From: Ruminococcaceae bacterium UBA1741
GTDB lineage: Bacteria; Bacillota; Clostridia; Oscillospirales; Acutalibacteraceae
Assembly (NCBI GenBank): GCA_002315685.1
Contig: DCHX01000008.1
Coordinates: forward strand, 1 to 49,339
Reading direction: 5' to 3'
Length of the DNA stretch: 49,339 nucleotides
Below are positions 24,292 through 33,419 of the stretch, one piece after another. Numbering within the stretch: the stretch's first letter is position 1; each line of letters opens with the position of its first letter. Under the pieces are notes generated by a model. That model saw only the letters and a list, made by a program, of their open reading frames with translations, did not search any database and had not been told where the DNA came from. The position numbers were made by a program, and so were the translations under genes.

Positions 24292-25090
24292 TAATTTTTA
24301 TATTATCGATTCGCATTCGCATATTTATCCCGAAAAAATAGCCCAAAAAGCCGTTGGCGGAACCGACGGCTTTTATGGTGCTGTTTCCTGCTGTAAGGGT
24401 ACGGCTGATGACCTGCTTAAAAGGATGGCTGACGCCGATATTGATAGATGTATCATAGAGTCGGTTGCCACTACTCCGAAGCAAGTGGAGAGTATAAACC
24501 GATTTATTTCGGAAGAAACAAAAAAATCGGGCGGAGCGTTTGTGGGACTCGGAACACTTCATCCCGACAGTGAAGACATAAAAAACGATATTGATATGTT
24601 AGTTGATTTGGGACTTAAAGGTGTAAAGCTTCACCCAGATATTCAAGGCTTTAAGATAGATGATTACAGATGTATCAAAATATACGAATACTGTGAGAAA
24701 TCGGGACTTCCGATTTTAATGCACACGGGGGATAAAAGGTACGATATGTCAAACCCGAATCGCTTAAAGCCGATACTTGAAATTTATGATAATTTAATTG
24801 TTATAGGTGCCCATTTCGGCGGTTACTCCATTTGGGAAGAGGCTTCGAGAGAGCTTTGCGGTTTTAATAATTTTTATGTTGACTGTTCTTCGAGCTTCTT
24901 TGCTCTTAATGATGAAAAAATCGTTGAAATAATAAGAAGATACGGTGCTGACAAGGTTTTATTCGGTACGGATTATCCTATGTGGTCGCCGAAAAAAGAG
25001 CTTGAACGCTTTATGTCGCTGAATCTCACAAACGAAGAAAAAGAAATGATTTTGTCTGAAAATGCGAAAACAATTTACGGAATAAAATAA
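24284..25090 (+). CDS. Metal-dependent amidohydrolase (Amidohydro_2-type)
   Basis: The 268-residue TIM-barrel protein carries the metal-binding motif DSHSHIYP at residues 9-16, KLHPD, MHTGD, GAHFGG and GTDYP near the C-terminus, the set of the amidohydrolase-2 family. It overlaps metA and is therefore translated with it, so a link to methionine or sulfur metabolism is possible, but family members act on very different substrates and I do not assign one. A terminator follows the stop. Confidence 0.85.
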   Translation: MIDNFYIIDSHSHIYPEKIAQKAVGGTDGFYGAVSCCKGTADDLLKRMADADIDRCIIESVATTPKQVESINRFISEETKKSGGAFVGLGTLHPDSEDIKNDIDMLVDLGLKGVKLHPDIQGFKIDDYRCIKIYEYCEKSGLPILMHTGDKRYDMSNPNRLKPILEIYDNLIVIGAHFGGYSIWEEASRELCGFNNFYVDCSSSFFALNDEKIVEIIRRYGADKVLFGTDYPMWSPKKELERFMSLNLTNEEKEMILSENAKTIYGIK

Positions 25091-25121
25091 AAAACGGATA
25101 CGGGAAAACCCGTATCCGTTT
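25091..25121. terminator. Bidirectional terminator between the met operon and acpP
   Basis: A 13-bp perfect stem, AAACGGATACGGG and CCCGTATCCGTTT, with an AAAA loop. It lies between two converging genes. Confidence 0.9.
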
Positions 25122-25138
25122 AAGATTATTGTTATGTA

Positions 25139-25369
25139 TCAGCCGATAGCGTTTTGAATATATTCAACAACATCGCCGATTGTTTTAAGACCTTCAAGCT
25201 GGTCGTCGGGGATTTCAATATTGAATTCGTCCTCAACAGACATAATCATTTCAACAATATCAAGGCTGTCAGCACCTAATTCATCAGTGATTTTTGTGTC
25301 CATTGTCATATCATCCGCATTAGCGTCAAGCTGTAAAGCAAGGATTTCTTTAATTTTATCGAATACCAT
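25139..25369 (-). CDS. acpP: Acyl carrier protein
   Basis: The 76-residue acidic four-helix protein has the phosphopantetheine attachment site Ser35 in GADSLDIVEM. It carries acyl chains in fatty acid synthesis. It stands alone here with its own promoter; no fab genes lie nearby, so it may be the main or a secondary ACP. AAGGTTG lies about 10 bases before the ATG. Confidence 0.95.
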   Translation of the reverse strand: MVFDKIKEILALQLDANADDMTMDTKITDELGADSLDIVEMIMSVEDEFNIEIPDDQLEGLKTIGDVVEYIQNAIG

Positions 25370-25403
25370 TAAATATCCAACCTTTCAAGATTTTCTATAT
25401 AGA

Positions 25404-25432
25404 ATAATATGTTGATATTAACAATTTGTCAA
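25404..25432 (-). promoter_or_regulatory. Promoter of acpP
   Basis: On the minus strand, TTGACA (25432-25427), a 17-base spacer and TATTAT (25409-25404). Confidence 0.75.
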
Positions 25433-25460
25433 TAGGATTTTTGAAAATAGTTAAAATTTC

Positions 25461-25489
25461 TTGCAAAATTCGCAGTAATATTTTATAAT
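25461..25489 (+). promoter_or_regulatory. Promoter of proS
   Basis: TTGCAA (25461-25466), a 17-base spacer and TATAAT (25484-25489). It implies a very short leader before the ATG at 25507, with no room for a T-box. Confidence 0.7.
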
Positions 25490-25506
25490 ACTTTTTGGTG
25501 ATTAAA

Positions 25507-26940
25507 ATGGCTAATGAAAAAATGGTAAAAGAAATTACTTCTATGGATGAAGATTTTGCTAAATGGTACACTGATGTTTGCCTTAAAGCAGAACTTATCG
25601 ACTATGCTTCGGTAAAGGGCTGTATGATTATAAGACCTTACGGTTATGCTATTTGGGAAAACATTCAAAAGACTATGGACGGTATGTTTAAGGATACGGG
25701 TGTAGAGAATGTGTATATGCCTTTATTTATACCCGAAAGTCTTTTGCAAAAGGAAAAAGACCACGTTGAAGGCTTTGCGCCTGAGGTTGCTTGGGTAACT
25801 ATGGGCGGAGAAGAAAAGCTTGAAGAACGCCTTTGTGTAAGACCTACCTCTGAAACGCTTTTCTGCGACCACTTTAAGAATGTTGTTCATTCTTACCGTG
25901 ATTTGCCGAAGCTTTATAACCAATGGTGCAGTGTTGTAAGATGGGAAAAGACAACAAGACCTTTCCTTCGCTCCCGTGAATTTTTGTGGCAGGAGGGACA
26001 TACTCTCCACGCAACTGCCGAGGAGGCAAAGGAACGCACCGAGCAAATGCTTAATGTTTATGCCCGTTTTGCCGAAGAGGTTTTGGCAATCCCCGTTGTT
26101 AAAGGACAAAAAACCGAGAAAGAAAGATTCGCGGGTGCTGAGGCTACCTATACAATCGAGGCTTTAATGCACGACGGTAAGGCACTTCAAAGCGGTACAT
26201 CTCACTATTTCGGCAACGGCTTTTCTAAGGCTTTCGATGTTACATATACCGATAAGGAAAATAAGCAAATCTATCCTTATCAGACCTCTTGGGGAACTAC
26301 TACACGCTTAATCGGCGCCGTAATTATGACTCACGGCGATGATAACGGCTTGGTTTTACCTCCTATGATTGCGCCTATTCAAACCGTAATTATCCCGATA
26401 GCTTCTCACAAAGAGGGCGTTATGGATGTTGCAAACGGTATTTACAACAGACTTAAAAATGTTTGCCGTGTTAAGCTTGACAGCAGTGAACAAACTCCCG
26501 GTTGGAAGTTTGCGGAATATGAGATGAAGGGTGTGCCCGTTCGTATCGAAATAGGTCCCCGTGATATTGAAAATAATGTTTGCGTTGTAGCCCGCCGTGA
26601 TAACGGAGAAAAGGTAACCGTTTCGTTAGATGAGCTTGAAACAAAAATACCCGAAATTCTTAAAAATGTTCAGCAAGGACTTTTCGATAAGGCTCTTGCC
26701 CGTCGCAACCAAATGACCTACGATGCAAAAAATCTTGACGAGCTTAAAGAAATTGCCGAGAGTAGGGCAGGATTTATCCGTGCTATGTGGTGCGGCGACA
26801 GAGAATGTGAAGAAAAACTGAAAGAGGTTGCGGGAGTAACTTCAAGATGTATTCCTTTTGAGCAGGAATGTCTTTCGGACACCTGTGTTTGTTGCGGTAA
26901 AAAGGCCGATAAAATGCTTTATTGGGGCAAAGCTTACTGA
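25507..26940 (+). CDS. proS: Prolyl-tRNA synthetase, archaeal/eukaryal type
   Basis: The 477-residue class II synthetase lacks the editing insertion of the long bacterial form. It begins with the type-3 N-terminus (Ile-Thr-Ser-Met-Asp-Glu-Asp-Phe-Ala-Lys-Trp-Tyr), has RPTSET (motif 2 region), FLWQEGHT, and a C-terminal zinc-binding-type domain with a Cys cluster near Cys458-Cys464 before the Tyr end. The ATG at 25507 follows GGTGA; an in-frame TTG at 25495 lies before that site. A terminator follows, so it is transcribed alone. Confidence 0.95.
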   Translation: MANEKMVKEITSMDEDFAKWYTDVCLKAELIDYASVKGCMIIRPYGYAIWENIQKTMDGMFKDTGVENVYMPLFIPESLLQKEKDHVEGFAPEVAWVTMGGEEKLEERLCVRPTSETLFCDHFKNVVHSYRDLPKLYNQWCSVVRWEKTTRPFLRSREFLWQEGHTLHATAEEAKERTEQMLNVYARFAEEVLAIPVVKGQKTEKERFAGAEATYTIEALMHDGKALQSGTSHYFGNGFSKAFDVTYTDKENKQIYPYQTSWGTTTRLIGAVIMTHGDDNGLVLPPMIAPIQTVIIPIASHKEGVMDVANGIYNRLKNVCRVKLDSSEQTPGWKFAEYEMKGVPVRIEIGPRDIENNVCVVARRDNGEKVTVSLDELETKIPEILKNVQQGLFDKALARRNQMTYDAKNLDELKEIAESRAGFIRAMWCGDRECEEKLKEVAGVTSRCIPFEQECLSDTCVCCGKKADKMLYWGKAY

Positions 26941-26968
26941 TAAAAAACAAAAAAATATATTTTTATTG

Positions 26969-26998
26969 CAGACAGCTTTTCGCTGTCTGTGTTTTTTT
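26969..26998 (+). terminator. Terminator of proS
   Basis: CAGACAGC pairs with GCTGTCTG around TTTTC, and T7 follows. Confidence 0.9.
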
Positions 26999-27031
26999 GT
27001 AAACTTTTTGTAACTTTTTGGAGAAAAACTC

Positions 27032-27060
27032 TTGAAAAGTTTATGGGATTAGTGTATTAT
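27032..27060 (+). promoter_or_regulatory. Promoter of the regulator-ftsEX operon
   Basis: TTGAAA (27032-27037), a 17-base spacer and TATTAT (27055-27060). The genes from 27109 to 33360 have gaps of 20 bases or less or overlaps, so this is probably the operon promoter. Confidence 0.7.
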
Positions 27061-27108
27061 ATATATAATTATATTTATATTAAAATATGCTAATAGGAGT
27101 GTAAAAAA

Positions 27109-28185
27109 ATGTCTAATAGATTATTTCAGGGTGTAATACAGCAGATGAAAGAAACTGTTGACAAAACTTTCGGTGTTTTAGATGACACACAAACCGTAAT
27201 TGCTTGCAGTGAGCTTAACAGAATAGGGGAGCAATTTCAGCTTAATTTCCCAACCGGCGGAGAACCCTTTACCGGAAACGGATTTACCTTTAAGCAAATT
27301 GATTCTTCAAAGGAATCTATCTACACGATTTTCGTAGAAGGTGAGGATATTGTTTCCTCAAAGTATGCCGGCATTTTAGCGGTTGCTTTTTCGAATATTA
27401 AGTTCTACTATGACGAAAAGTACGACCGTTCCAACTTTATTAAGAACATAATTCTTGACAATATTTTACCGGGAGATATTTATCTTAAAGCCCGTGAGCT
27501 TTATTTTAATACCGATGTTTCCCGTACCGTTATTTTGGTAAGAACCCTCGAACAAAACGATGTTTCTCTTTATGATATTCTTCAAAATCTTTTCCCCGAC
27601 AAATCTAAGGATTTTATCATAAGCATAAACGAAACCGATATTGCTATTGTTAAGGAAACTCAAAACACTATCGGCTCAAAAGATATTGAAAACTTGGCTT
27701 CAACTGTTGCTGATACTATTTCGGGTGAATTTTTCGTTCATGTTGTAATAGGTATAGGCACAACAGTTGAAAATCTTCGTGATTTGGCGCGTTCCTTTAA
27801 GGATGCGCAGGTTGCTCTTGAAGTAGGCAAGGTTTTTGATACGGAAAAGACTATTATTTCCTATGATAATTTGGGAATTGCCCGTCTTATTTATCAGTTG
27901 CCTACTACCCTTTGCGAAACCTTCCTTCGTGAAGTGTTCAAGCGTGGCTCTATTGATAGCCTTGACCACGAAACTCTTTTCACTATTCAAAGATTTTTTG
28001 AAAACAATCTTAATGTTTCGGAAACTTCGAGAAAGCTTTTCGTTCATAGAAATACGCTTGTTTACCGTCTTGAAAAAATCAAAAAGATTACGGGACTTGA
28101 CCTTAGAGAATTTGACCACGCTATTGTGTTCAAAATTGCGCTTATGGTTAATAAGTACCTGAAAAGCACTCCCGTTAAGTATTGA
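27109..28185 (+). CDS. PucR/CdaR-like transcriptional regulator
   Basis: The 358-residue protein ends with the PucR-type helix-turn-helix (about residues 295-352: an FFENNLNVSETSRKLFVHR segment followed by NTLVYRLEKIKKITG). The middle resembles the GGDEF-like domain of CdaR-type regulators; the N-terminal 110 residues match no sensor domain I can name. Members often respond to sugar diacids or nitrogen compounds. It lies 20 bases before ftsE, so it may be co-transcribed with, or regulate, the division module. AGGAGTG lies before the ATG. Confidence 0.8.
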   Translation: MSNRLFQGVIQQMKETVDKTFGVLDDTQTVIACSELNRIGEQFQLNFPTGGEPFTGNGFTFKQIDSSKESIYTIFVEGEDIVSSKYAGILAVAFSNIKFYYDEKYDRSNFIKNIILDNILPGDIYLKARELYFNTDVSRTVILVRTLEQNDVSLYDILQNLFPDKSKDFIISINETDIAIVKETQNTIGSKDIENLASTVADTISGEFFVHVVIGIGTTVENLRDLARSFKDAQVALEVGKVFDTEKTIISYDNLGIARLIYQLPTTLCETFLREVFKRGSIDSLDHETLFTIQRFFENNLNVSETSRKLFVHRNTLVYRLEKIKKITGLDLREFDHAIVFKIALMVNKYLKSTPVKY

Positions 28186-28205
28186 TTTTCGAAAGAGAGA
28201 TAAAA

Positions 28206-28922
28206 ATGTCAGAAATAATAAACGAGATACAAGACAAGCCGGTTATTGAGTTTAAGGGTGTATCAAAAACCTACAAAACCGGAACCCACGCTCTTGAAGA
28301 TGTCAATATCAAAATAAACAAGGGCGAGTTTGTATTCGTAGTTGGTTCCTCCGGCGCCGGTAAGAGTACATTTATGAAGCTTATTATGCGTGAAGAAAAA
28401 GCAAATACCGGCACTATTTCGGTAAACGGATACAACCTTACAAAGATAAAAAAGCGCAATATTCCGATGCTTCGCCGTACAATGGGAATAGTTTTTCAAG
28501 ATTTCAGACTAATCCCTAAGATGAATGTTTTTGATAATGTTGCGTTTGCTATGCACGTTGTAGGTGCCTCTACCCGCCAAATAAGGCGTGAGGTAACAAA
28601 GGCGCTTAGTGCGGTAGGTCTCGGCGATAAAGCCCGTTCAATGCCTAACGAGCTTTCGGGCGGTGAGCAACAGCGTGTAGGTTTAGCCCGTGCGCTTGTA
28701 AATAATCCCACCTTGATTATCGCGGACGAGCCTACGGGTAATGTTGACCCGAATATGTCGTATGAAATCGTTTCGATGCTTACTGCGATAAATAAGCAGG
28801 GAACAACCGTTTTAATGGTAACCCACGACCACGATTTAGTTCACTATTTTAAGCACCGTGTAATAATGCTTGATTCGGGCAAAATTGTGGCTGATAACCC
28901 TGCGGGAGGTGCCGAAGAATGA
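28206..28922 (+). CDS. ftsE: Cell division ATP-binding protein FtsE
   Basis: The 238-residue ABC ATPase works with FtsX at the division site to activate a peptidoglycan hydrolase. It has Walker A GSSGAGKST (47-55), the signature LSGGEQQRVG (150-159) and ADEPTGN (173-179). The start is the ATG at 28206 with AAGAGAG before it; an in-frame ATG at 28182 overlaps the previous stop. The stop overlaps ftsX (ATGA). Confidence 0.95.
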   Translation: MSEIINEIQDKPVIEFKGVSKTYKTGTHALEDVNIKINKGEFVFVVGSSGAGKSTFMKLIMREEKANTGTISVNGYNLTKIKKRNIPMLRRTMGIVFQDFRLIPKMNVFDNVAFAMHVVGASTRQIRREVTKALSAVGLGDKARSMPNELSGGEQQRVGLARALVNNPTLIIADEPTGNVDPNMSYEIVSMLTAINKQGTTVLMVTHDHDLVHYFKHRVIMLDSGKIVADNPAGGAEE

Positions 28923-29971
28923 AAATGAGCAGTGTAAGGTACCTTACCAAAGAGGGCTTTAAGAATACTTGGGCAAACCGCTTGATGTCGGTAGCATCTG
29001 TGGGTGTTTTAGTGGCTTGTATGGTTGTAATCGGTCTTGCTATTCTTATTTCCGAAAATGTAAAGCTTGCTATCGGAAACCTTGAAAAGCAAAATGTTGT
29101 TATGGCTTATATGAAGGATTACAGTTGGGCGCAATACGGTGATAAATCCGAAAACAGTTCGGGCGCCGAATCGACAACCGAGGCTTCAAGCGAGGAATCT
29201 GCAACCGAAGAACAACCCGATGCAAGAGGAATTAAAAGCAGCGACTATGTTATTCATAACGAGGAAGAAGCATTGGCACTTTGCAAAGAAATCGAAAAGC
29301 TTGACAATGTTGAATCGGTTGAATATATTTCGGGCGACAAAGGTCTTGAAGATGTAAAGGCAAATATGCCCGAAGGTCAGGAAAAGTATTTTACTTTTCT
29401 TGATGAAGAGTACGGCAACCCGCTTTCAGGTGCCGCAAAGGTAAAAATGAAGGATATGGCGCTCTTTGATGTTACTGTTGAAAAAATACAAAAATTAGAG
29501 GGCATTGATACTATTCAGTCGCAAAGCGATTTGGCTGAAAAGATTACCGCTATAAAGAACGGTATTGCTATCGCAGGATTTTGGATTATTGCGATTTTGA
29601 TGCTTATTTCTTTGATTATCGTATCAAATACCATTAGAATTACGATGTATAGCAGAAAGCTTGAAATAAGCATAATGAAAGCCGTTGGTGCTACAAATGC
29701 CTTTATTAGAATTCCTTTTGTAATAGAGGGTATTTTCATAGGTCTTATCTCCGCAATACTTTCAGAGGGTGTTTTGTATTTCTGTTACCGTGTTGCTACC
29801 GAAACAATTTGCAAGACACTCGGCACTACCGATATTGTTAAATATTCCGATATGGCAATTTTGTTATTCGTGATTTTTGCGGTAATAGGTATTTTGTCGG
29901 GTGCTATCGGAAGCTTTATTATGATTAGTAAGTACCTTCGTAAAGAGGGTAGTGAATTTGCGGCAATATAA
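28919..29971 (+). CDS. ftsX: Cell division protein FtsX with acidic extracellular insert
   Basis: The 350-residue membrane protein has a first helix (about 24-46), an extracellular domain to about 220, and three C-terminal helices with the MacB/FtsX pattern. Residues 72-104, rich in Ser/Glu/Thr/Ala, form a low-complexity insert right after the first helix that makes the protein longer than the roughly 300 residues usual for Gram-positive FtsX. The extracellular domain is where FtsX contacts its hydrolase, here probably the LytM protein encoded next. Confidence 0.93.
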   Translation: MKMSSVRYLTKEGFKNTWANRLMSVASVGVLVACMVVIGLAILISENVKLAIGNLEKQNVVMAYMKDYSWAQYGDKSENSSGAESTTEASSEESATEEQPDARGIKSSDYVIHNEEEALALCKEIEKLDNVESVEYISGDKGLEDVKANMPEGQEKYFTFLDEEYGNPLSGAAKVKMKDMALFDVTVEKIQKLEGIDTIQSQSDLAEKITAIKNGIAIAGFWIIAILMLISLIIVSNTIRITMYSRKLEISIMKAVGATNAFIRIPFVIEGIFIGLISAILSEGVLYFCYRVATETICKTLGTTDIVKYSDMAILLFVIFAVIGILSGAIGSFIMISKYLRKEGSEFAAI

Positions 29972-29987
29972 GTGGAGGCTTATTAAA

Positions 29988-31139
29988 ATGAGAAAATCAA
30001 ATAAAACTGTTTCGGTTTTAGTATGTATAGTTCTTACTGTTGCTTTGCTTTTTGCAACCGCTTTTAACACCTTGGCGGTAACTAATTCGGATATAAATAA
30101 TCAGCAAAAGAAGGCTAATGCCTCAAAGAGCAAACTCGATTCGGTTAGAAAAGAGATTACTCAAATAAACACTACTATTGCTAATTATAATGCAAAGATA
30201 AATTCGATTAACTCTAAAATTTCGGCTAACAAAGCTGAAATTGCAAAGCAAGAAGCCGAGATAGAAAAGGATAAGCTCGAATTCAAAAAGAGAATAAGAA
30301 CTATCTATATGTCAAATTCCGACAGTACCGTAAGACTGCTTTTAGGTGCTGACGATTTTTCGAGCTTTTTACAGCTTGCTCAACTAACCTCGGCGGTATC
30401 CTCCCGTGATAAAGAAATGATGGAGGATTTAGCTCAAAAAATAAAAGAGTTAAACGAAATCAATGATGAAAATAAAAAGTTGCTTGAAAAGGAAACCGCT
30501 GCTAAAAAAGAGGTTGAAAAGCAACAGTCTGCGCTTCGCTCAAAGGAATCGGAGGCCGAAAAGCTTTATAGCAAGGATGTAGCCGACCTTGATGCTTTAA
30601 GGGCGCAAAAGAAGAAGGAAGATGCCGAAATCGCCAACCGTGCAAGAGGTGGCGGGGGAGCCGCTAAAACTCCTTCCTTTATCAACGACAGCGGTGCTTT
30701 TTTGTGGCCTGTAAGCGGATTTTATACCATAAGTGCAGGATATCAAAGCAACGACTCGGTTCATAAGGGACACCATAACGGAATAGATATTTCCGGAAGC
30801 GGTATTTCAGGTCAACCGATTAGGGCTATTAGTGACGGATATGTTTCTTATGTTTATAACAGTTGCAGTCATAACTATAAAAAAAGCGGTAGCTGCGGTT
30901 GCGGTAGCGGTTACGGAAACTACTGTATTATAAATCACGGAACTGTCTCAGGTGCGGAATATTCGGCTTACTATGCTCACGCCGCAAGAATATGCGTATC
31001 TCCCGGACAAAAGGTAAGTCGAGGTCAAGTTGTAGGATATGTCGGTACAACCGGTTGGTCAACGGGTTACCATTTGCATTTAGGCGTTCTTAAAAACGGC
31101 GGTTGGACAAATCCGTCAAACCTAACTTATCAAAAGTGA
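29988..31139 (+). CDS. Coiled-coil LytM (M23) peptidase, PcsB/EnvC-like
   Basis: The 383-residue protein has a signal peptide (cleavage near residue 30), a long coiled coil (about 33-215) typical of PcsB/EnvC-like partners of FtsEX, a short Gly-rich hinge and a C-terminal M23 domain with HHNGIDIS and HLHLG zinc ligands. It therefore looks like a true endopeptidase and not a degenerate activator. It directly follows ftsX, the standard FtsEX-hydrolase arrangement. An insertion with Cys-Gly-Cys-Gly near residues 300-310 is unusual. The ATG at 29988 follows GTGGAGG. Confidence 0.92.
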   Translation: MRKSNKTVSVLVCIVLTVALLFATAFNTLAVTNSDINNQQKKANASKSKLDSVRKEITQINTTIANYNAKINSINSKISANKAEIAKQEAEIEKDKLEFKKRIRTIYMSNSDSTVRLLLGADDFSSFLQLAQLTSAVSSRDKEMMEDLAQKIKELNEINDENKKLLEKETAAKKEVEKQQSALRSKESEAEKLYSKDVADLDALRAQKKKEDAEIANRARGGGGAAKTPSFINDSGAFLWPVSGFYTISAGYQSNDSVHKGHHNGIDISGSGISGQPIRAISDGYVSYVYNSCSHNYKKSGSCGCGSGYGNYCIINHGTVSGAEYSAYYAHAARICVSPGQKVSRGQVVGYVGTTGWSTGYHLHLGVLKNGGWTNPSNLTYQK

Positions 31140-31627
31140 TGAGAATAAAACTCGTTAGAATTATATCGCCCCTCTTGCTTTTCTGCCTTATGGTAGTAAT
31201 TTTTCTCCTTTCGGCACAAACGGCAACTAAATCGGGCAAAACGAGCCACGGATTTATGTACGAATTTTTTTGTATGTTTTATCCCGGATTTTCCCAAATG
31301 GCTACGGCTGTTCAAGATGATATTATCGGTGCGTTTTCATTTGTTTTCAGAAAAACGGCTCACTTTTCGCTTTATTTCGGTTGCGGGTTTTTATCGTTTT
31401 TTTCGGTAATTACCTATAAACGAATAAAGCTTGTGTTAAGACCTTTTATTTCGTTTGCGGTTTGCGTTTTATATGCGACAAGCGATGAAATACATCAGTA
31501 TTTTGTACCCGGCAGAAGCTGTGAAATGAGGGATATTTTAATAGATTCCTCGGGTGCTCTTTTAGCAACCGTAATATTGTTTTTACTTTGCTTTTTTTCA
31601 AAAAAAATAAGAAATAAGATTGTTTAG
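31139..31627 (+). CDS. VanZ-like membrane protein
   Basis: The 162-residue protein has four hydrophobic segments and the VanZ-family ending SDEIHQYFVPGR followed by DILIDSSGALLA. VanZ proteins are linked to teicoplanin resistance but most family members have unknown roles. The start at 31139 shares one base with the stop of the LytM gene (TGATG); a longer reading into the peptidase gene is not credible. Confidence 0.85.
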   Translation: MRIKLVRIISPLLLFCLMVVIFLLSAQTATKSGKTSHGFMYEFFCMFYPGFSQMATAVQDDIIGAFSFVFRKTAHFSLYFGCGFLSFFSVITYKRIKLVLRPFISFAVCVLYATSDEIHQYFVPGRSCEMRDILIDSSGALLATVILFLLCFFSKKIRNKIV

Positions 31628-31643
31628 TATTGGGGGAAAAACC

Positions 31644-32873
31644 GTGGATAACAAGGATATGAAAAAATCTTGTTTGTATAGAGGTATTACGGCTTTTTTG
31701 GTTATCGCGTCGTCAATATTGCTATATTTTATTATCGAAAGAATTGATGTTGTAGGAAACGCAATCGGTAAAGTTTTTGATATTTTAAGCCCTGTTATTT
31801 TCGGTCTTGTTATTTCATATCTTTTGAATCCTATGGTTGATTTCTTTAACAAACTGTTTAATAAGTGCTTTATTAGGTTTATAAAAAAAGAAAAAACGGC
31901 AAACGCCGTTTCAAATTTAACTTCGGTAATCGTTTCACTTCTTATTTTTATCATAATTATTGCGGGTGTTATCCTGCTTATTATTCCACAGCTTGTTACA
32001 AGTGTTACTAAAATTGCAAAGATTGCTCCTTCAAAGATGGATTCGCTTATTTCTTGGGGCGATAGATTCCTTAAAGAAAATAAACTTGCAAAAACCGCTT
32101 TTGAAAAGGTTCTTACCTTTGAGAAAAAATGGTTTGAAACTAAATTTGCGGGTTATGTTAATAGGGTTGCCGAATATTTTGCTACCGGCGTTATGGGACT
32201 TTTGGCTTTCCTTAAAAACTTCTTTATCGGTCTTTTGATAGCAATTTATGTCCTTTACAATAAAACCCGTTTCGGAAACAGAACAAGAAAGCTTATGTTT
32301 GCTCTCTTTAAGGAGAATAAGGTAAAAAATATTCTTTCGGTTTCGCATAAAGTAAACGAGGTTTTCAGCGGATTTATTTACGGAAAGCTTATAGACTCCC
32401 TTATTATCGGCGTTATTTGCTTTGTAGGTGTTACTGTTATGGGAATGCCCTATACCGTGCTTGTTGCGGTAATCGTAGGCGTTACAAATATTATCCCGGT
32501 ATTCGGTCCGTACATAGGCGCTATACCTTGTTCTGTCATTATTCTGCTTACAAATCCGATTAAGGGACTTTATTTCATTTTATTTATTATTCTCCTGCAA
32601 ACTGTTGACGGCAATTTTATCGGGCCTAAAATTTTGGGCGATAAGACAGGACTTGAAACATTTTGGGTAATTGTCGCTATTATTGTCGGCGGAGGTATGT
32701 TCGGTGTACTCGGTATGATAATCGGTGTTCCGCTTTTTGCAATTCTTTACTATTTTGCTTCAATGGCTACTAACGCTTTATTAAACCGCAAAAAGTTATC
32801 CACATCAAGCGATGATTATTCCGCCGATAAGTTTATCGAAAAAGAGATAAGTGAGGAAGAAAAAGATGCGTAA
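31644..32873 (+). CDS. AI-2E-family (YtvI/PerM-like) transporter
   Basis: The 409-residue protein has about eight membrane segments and the family pattern near the C-terminus (NIIPVFGPYIGAIP, FIGPKILGDKTGL, GMFGVLGMIIGVPLFA). The name reflects early work on TqsA export of AI-2; many members are Na+/H+ antiporters or unknown. I start it at GTG 31644, which lies 7 bases after GGGGG; it follows the VanZ-like gene closely. It overlaps the next gene by 8 bases. Confidence 0.88.
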   Translation: MDNKDMKKSCLYRGITAFLVIASSILLYFIIERIDVVGNAIGKVFDILSPVIFGLVISYLLNPMVDFFNKLFNKCFIRFIKKEKTANAVSNLTSVIVSLLIFIIIIAGVILLIIPQLVTSVTKIAKIAPSKMDSLISWGDRFLKENKLAKTAFEKVLTFEKKWFETKFAGYVNRVAEYFATGVMGLLAFLKNFFIGLLIAIYVLYNKTRFGNRTRKLMFALFKENKVKNILSVSHKVNEVFSGFIYGKLIDSLIIGVICFVGVTVMGMPYTVLVAVIVGVTNIIPVFGPYIGAIPCSVIILLTNPIKGLYFILFIILLQTVDGNFIGPKILGDKTGLETFWVIVAIIVGGGMFGVLGMIIGVPLFAILYYFASMATNALLNRKKLSTSSDDYSADKFIEKEISEEEKDA

Positions 32874-33360
32874 AAAAGTTCTTATCGAACAAAATACGGT
32901 GCTTTTTTCCAAACTCAACGAAGCTGAGCGGAAAATAGATGCTTTATCAGAAGAATTAAAGGAAAAGAATTCCGCCATAAAAGAAATGAAGCTTAAAATA
33001 GAAAAACTCGAAAGCGAAAAAAACACCGAAGTAATTGAGCCGATTAAGGAAATTGTAAAAACCGAAACCGCTAAAACGGCGGAAAAAAGCTTTTTGTTGG
33101 CTGAGGATAAAAAATACGCAAGCGAAATAATAGGAAAAATCGTTGTCGAGTCGGCTAATTTCAGCAATACTCTTACTGCTGACGGTAATACGAAATATAT
33201 TGAGCTTGTAAATTTAATTCTCGGCAAAACCGAGGTTGCGAAAGCCGATATACTTGCGGTAGTTTTAGAGGATATAAGTCTTGATTCAAAAAAGATAAAA
33301 ATGAACGAAATATTTAATTCAACTATCGAGTATTTTAATAGCGTAATGGCGCAAAGATAA
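32866..33360 (+). CDS. Coiled-coil protein of unknown function
   Basis: The 164-residue protein has a coiled coil of charged heptads (about residues 5-60), a Glu/Lys/Thr/Ala linker, and a predicted helical C-terminal domain. It contains no signal peptide or membrane segment. The ATG at 32866 follows GAGGAAG and lies inside the end of the transporter gene, so the two are coupled. It ends the long ftsEX operon before a terminator. I recognise no family. Confidence 0.65.
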   Translation: MRKKVLIEQNTVLFSKLNEAERKIDALSEELKEKNSAIKEMKLKIEKLESEKNTEVIEPIKEIVKTETAKTAEKSFLLAEDKKYASEIIGKIVVESANFSNTLTADGNTKYIELVNLILGKTEVAKADILAVVLEDISLDSKKIKMNEIFNSTIEYFNSVMAQR

Positions 33361-33385
33361 CCGGAAATATAAAAAACAAAATTAA

Positions 33386-33417
33386 AAATGCCGAGTGAAA
33401 ACTCGGCGTTTTTTTAT
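33386..33417. terminator. Bidirectional terminator after the ftsEX operon
   Basis: GCCGAGT pairs with ACTCGGC around GAAA, with a T-run on the plus strand and T-rich DNA on the minus strand. Confidence 0.85.
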
Positions 33418-33419
33418 GT

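Noticed and set aside
32795..32812. TTATCCACA as a DnaA box
   Set aside because: A single copy inside a coding region with no cluster, so not an origin.
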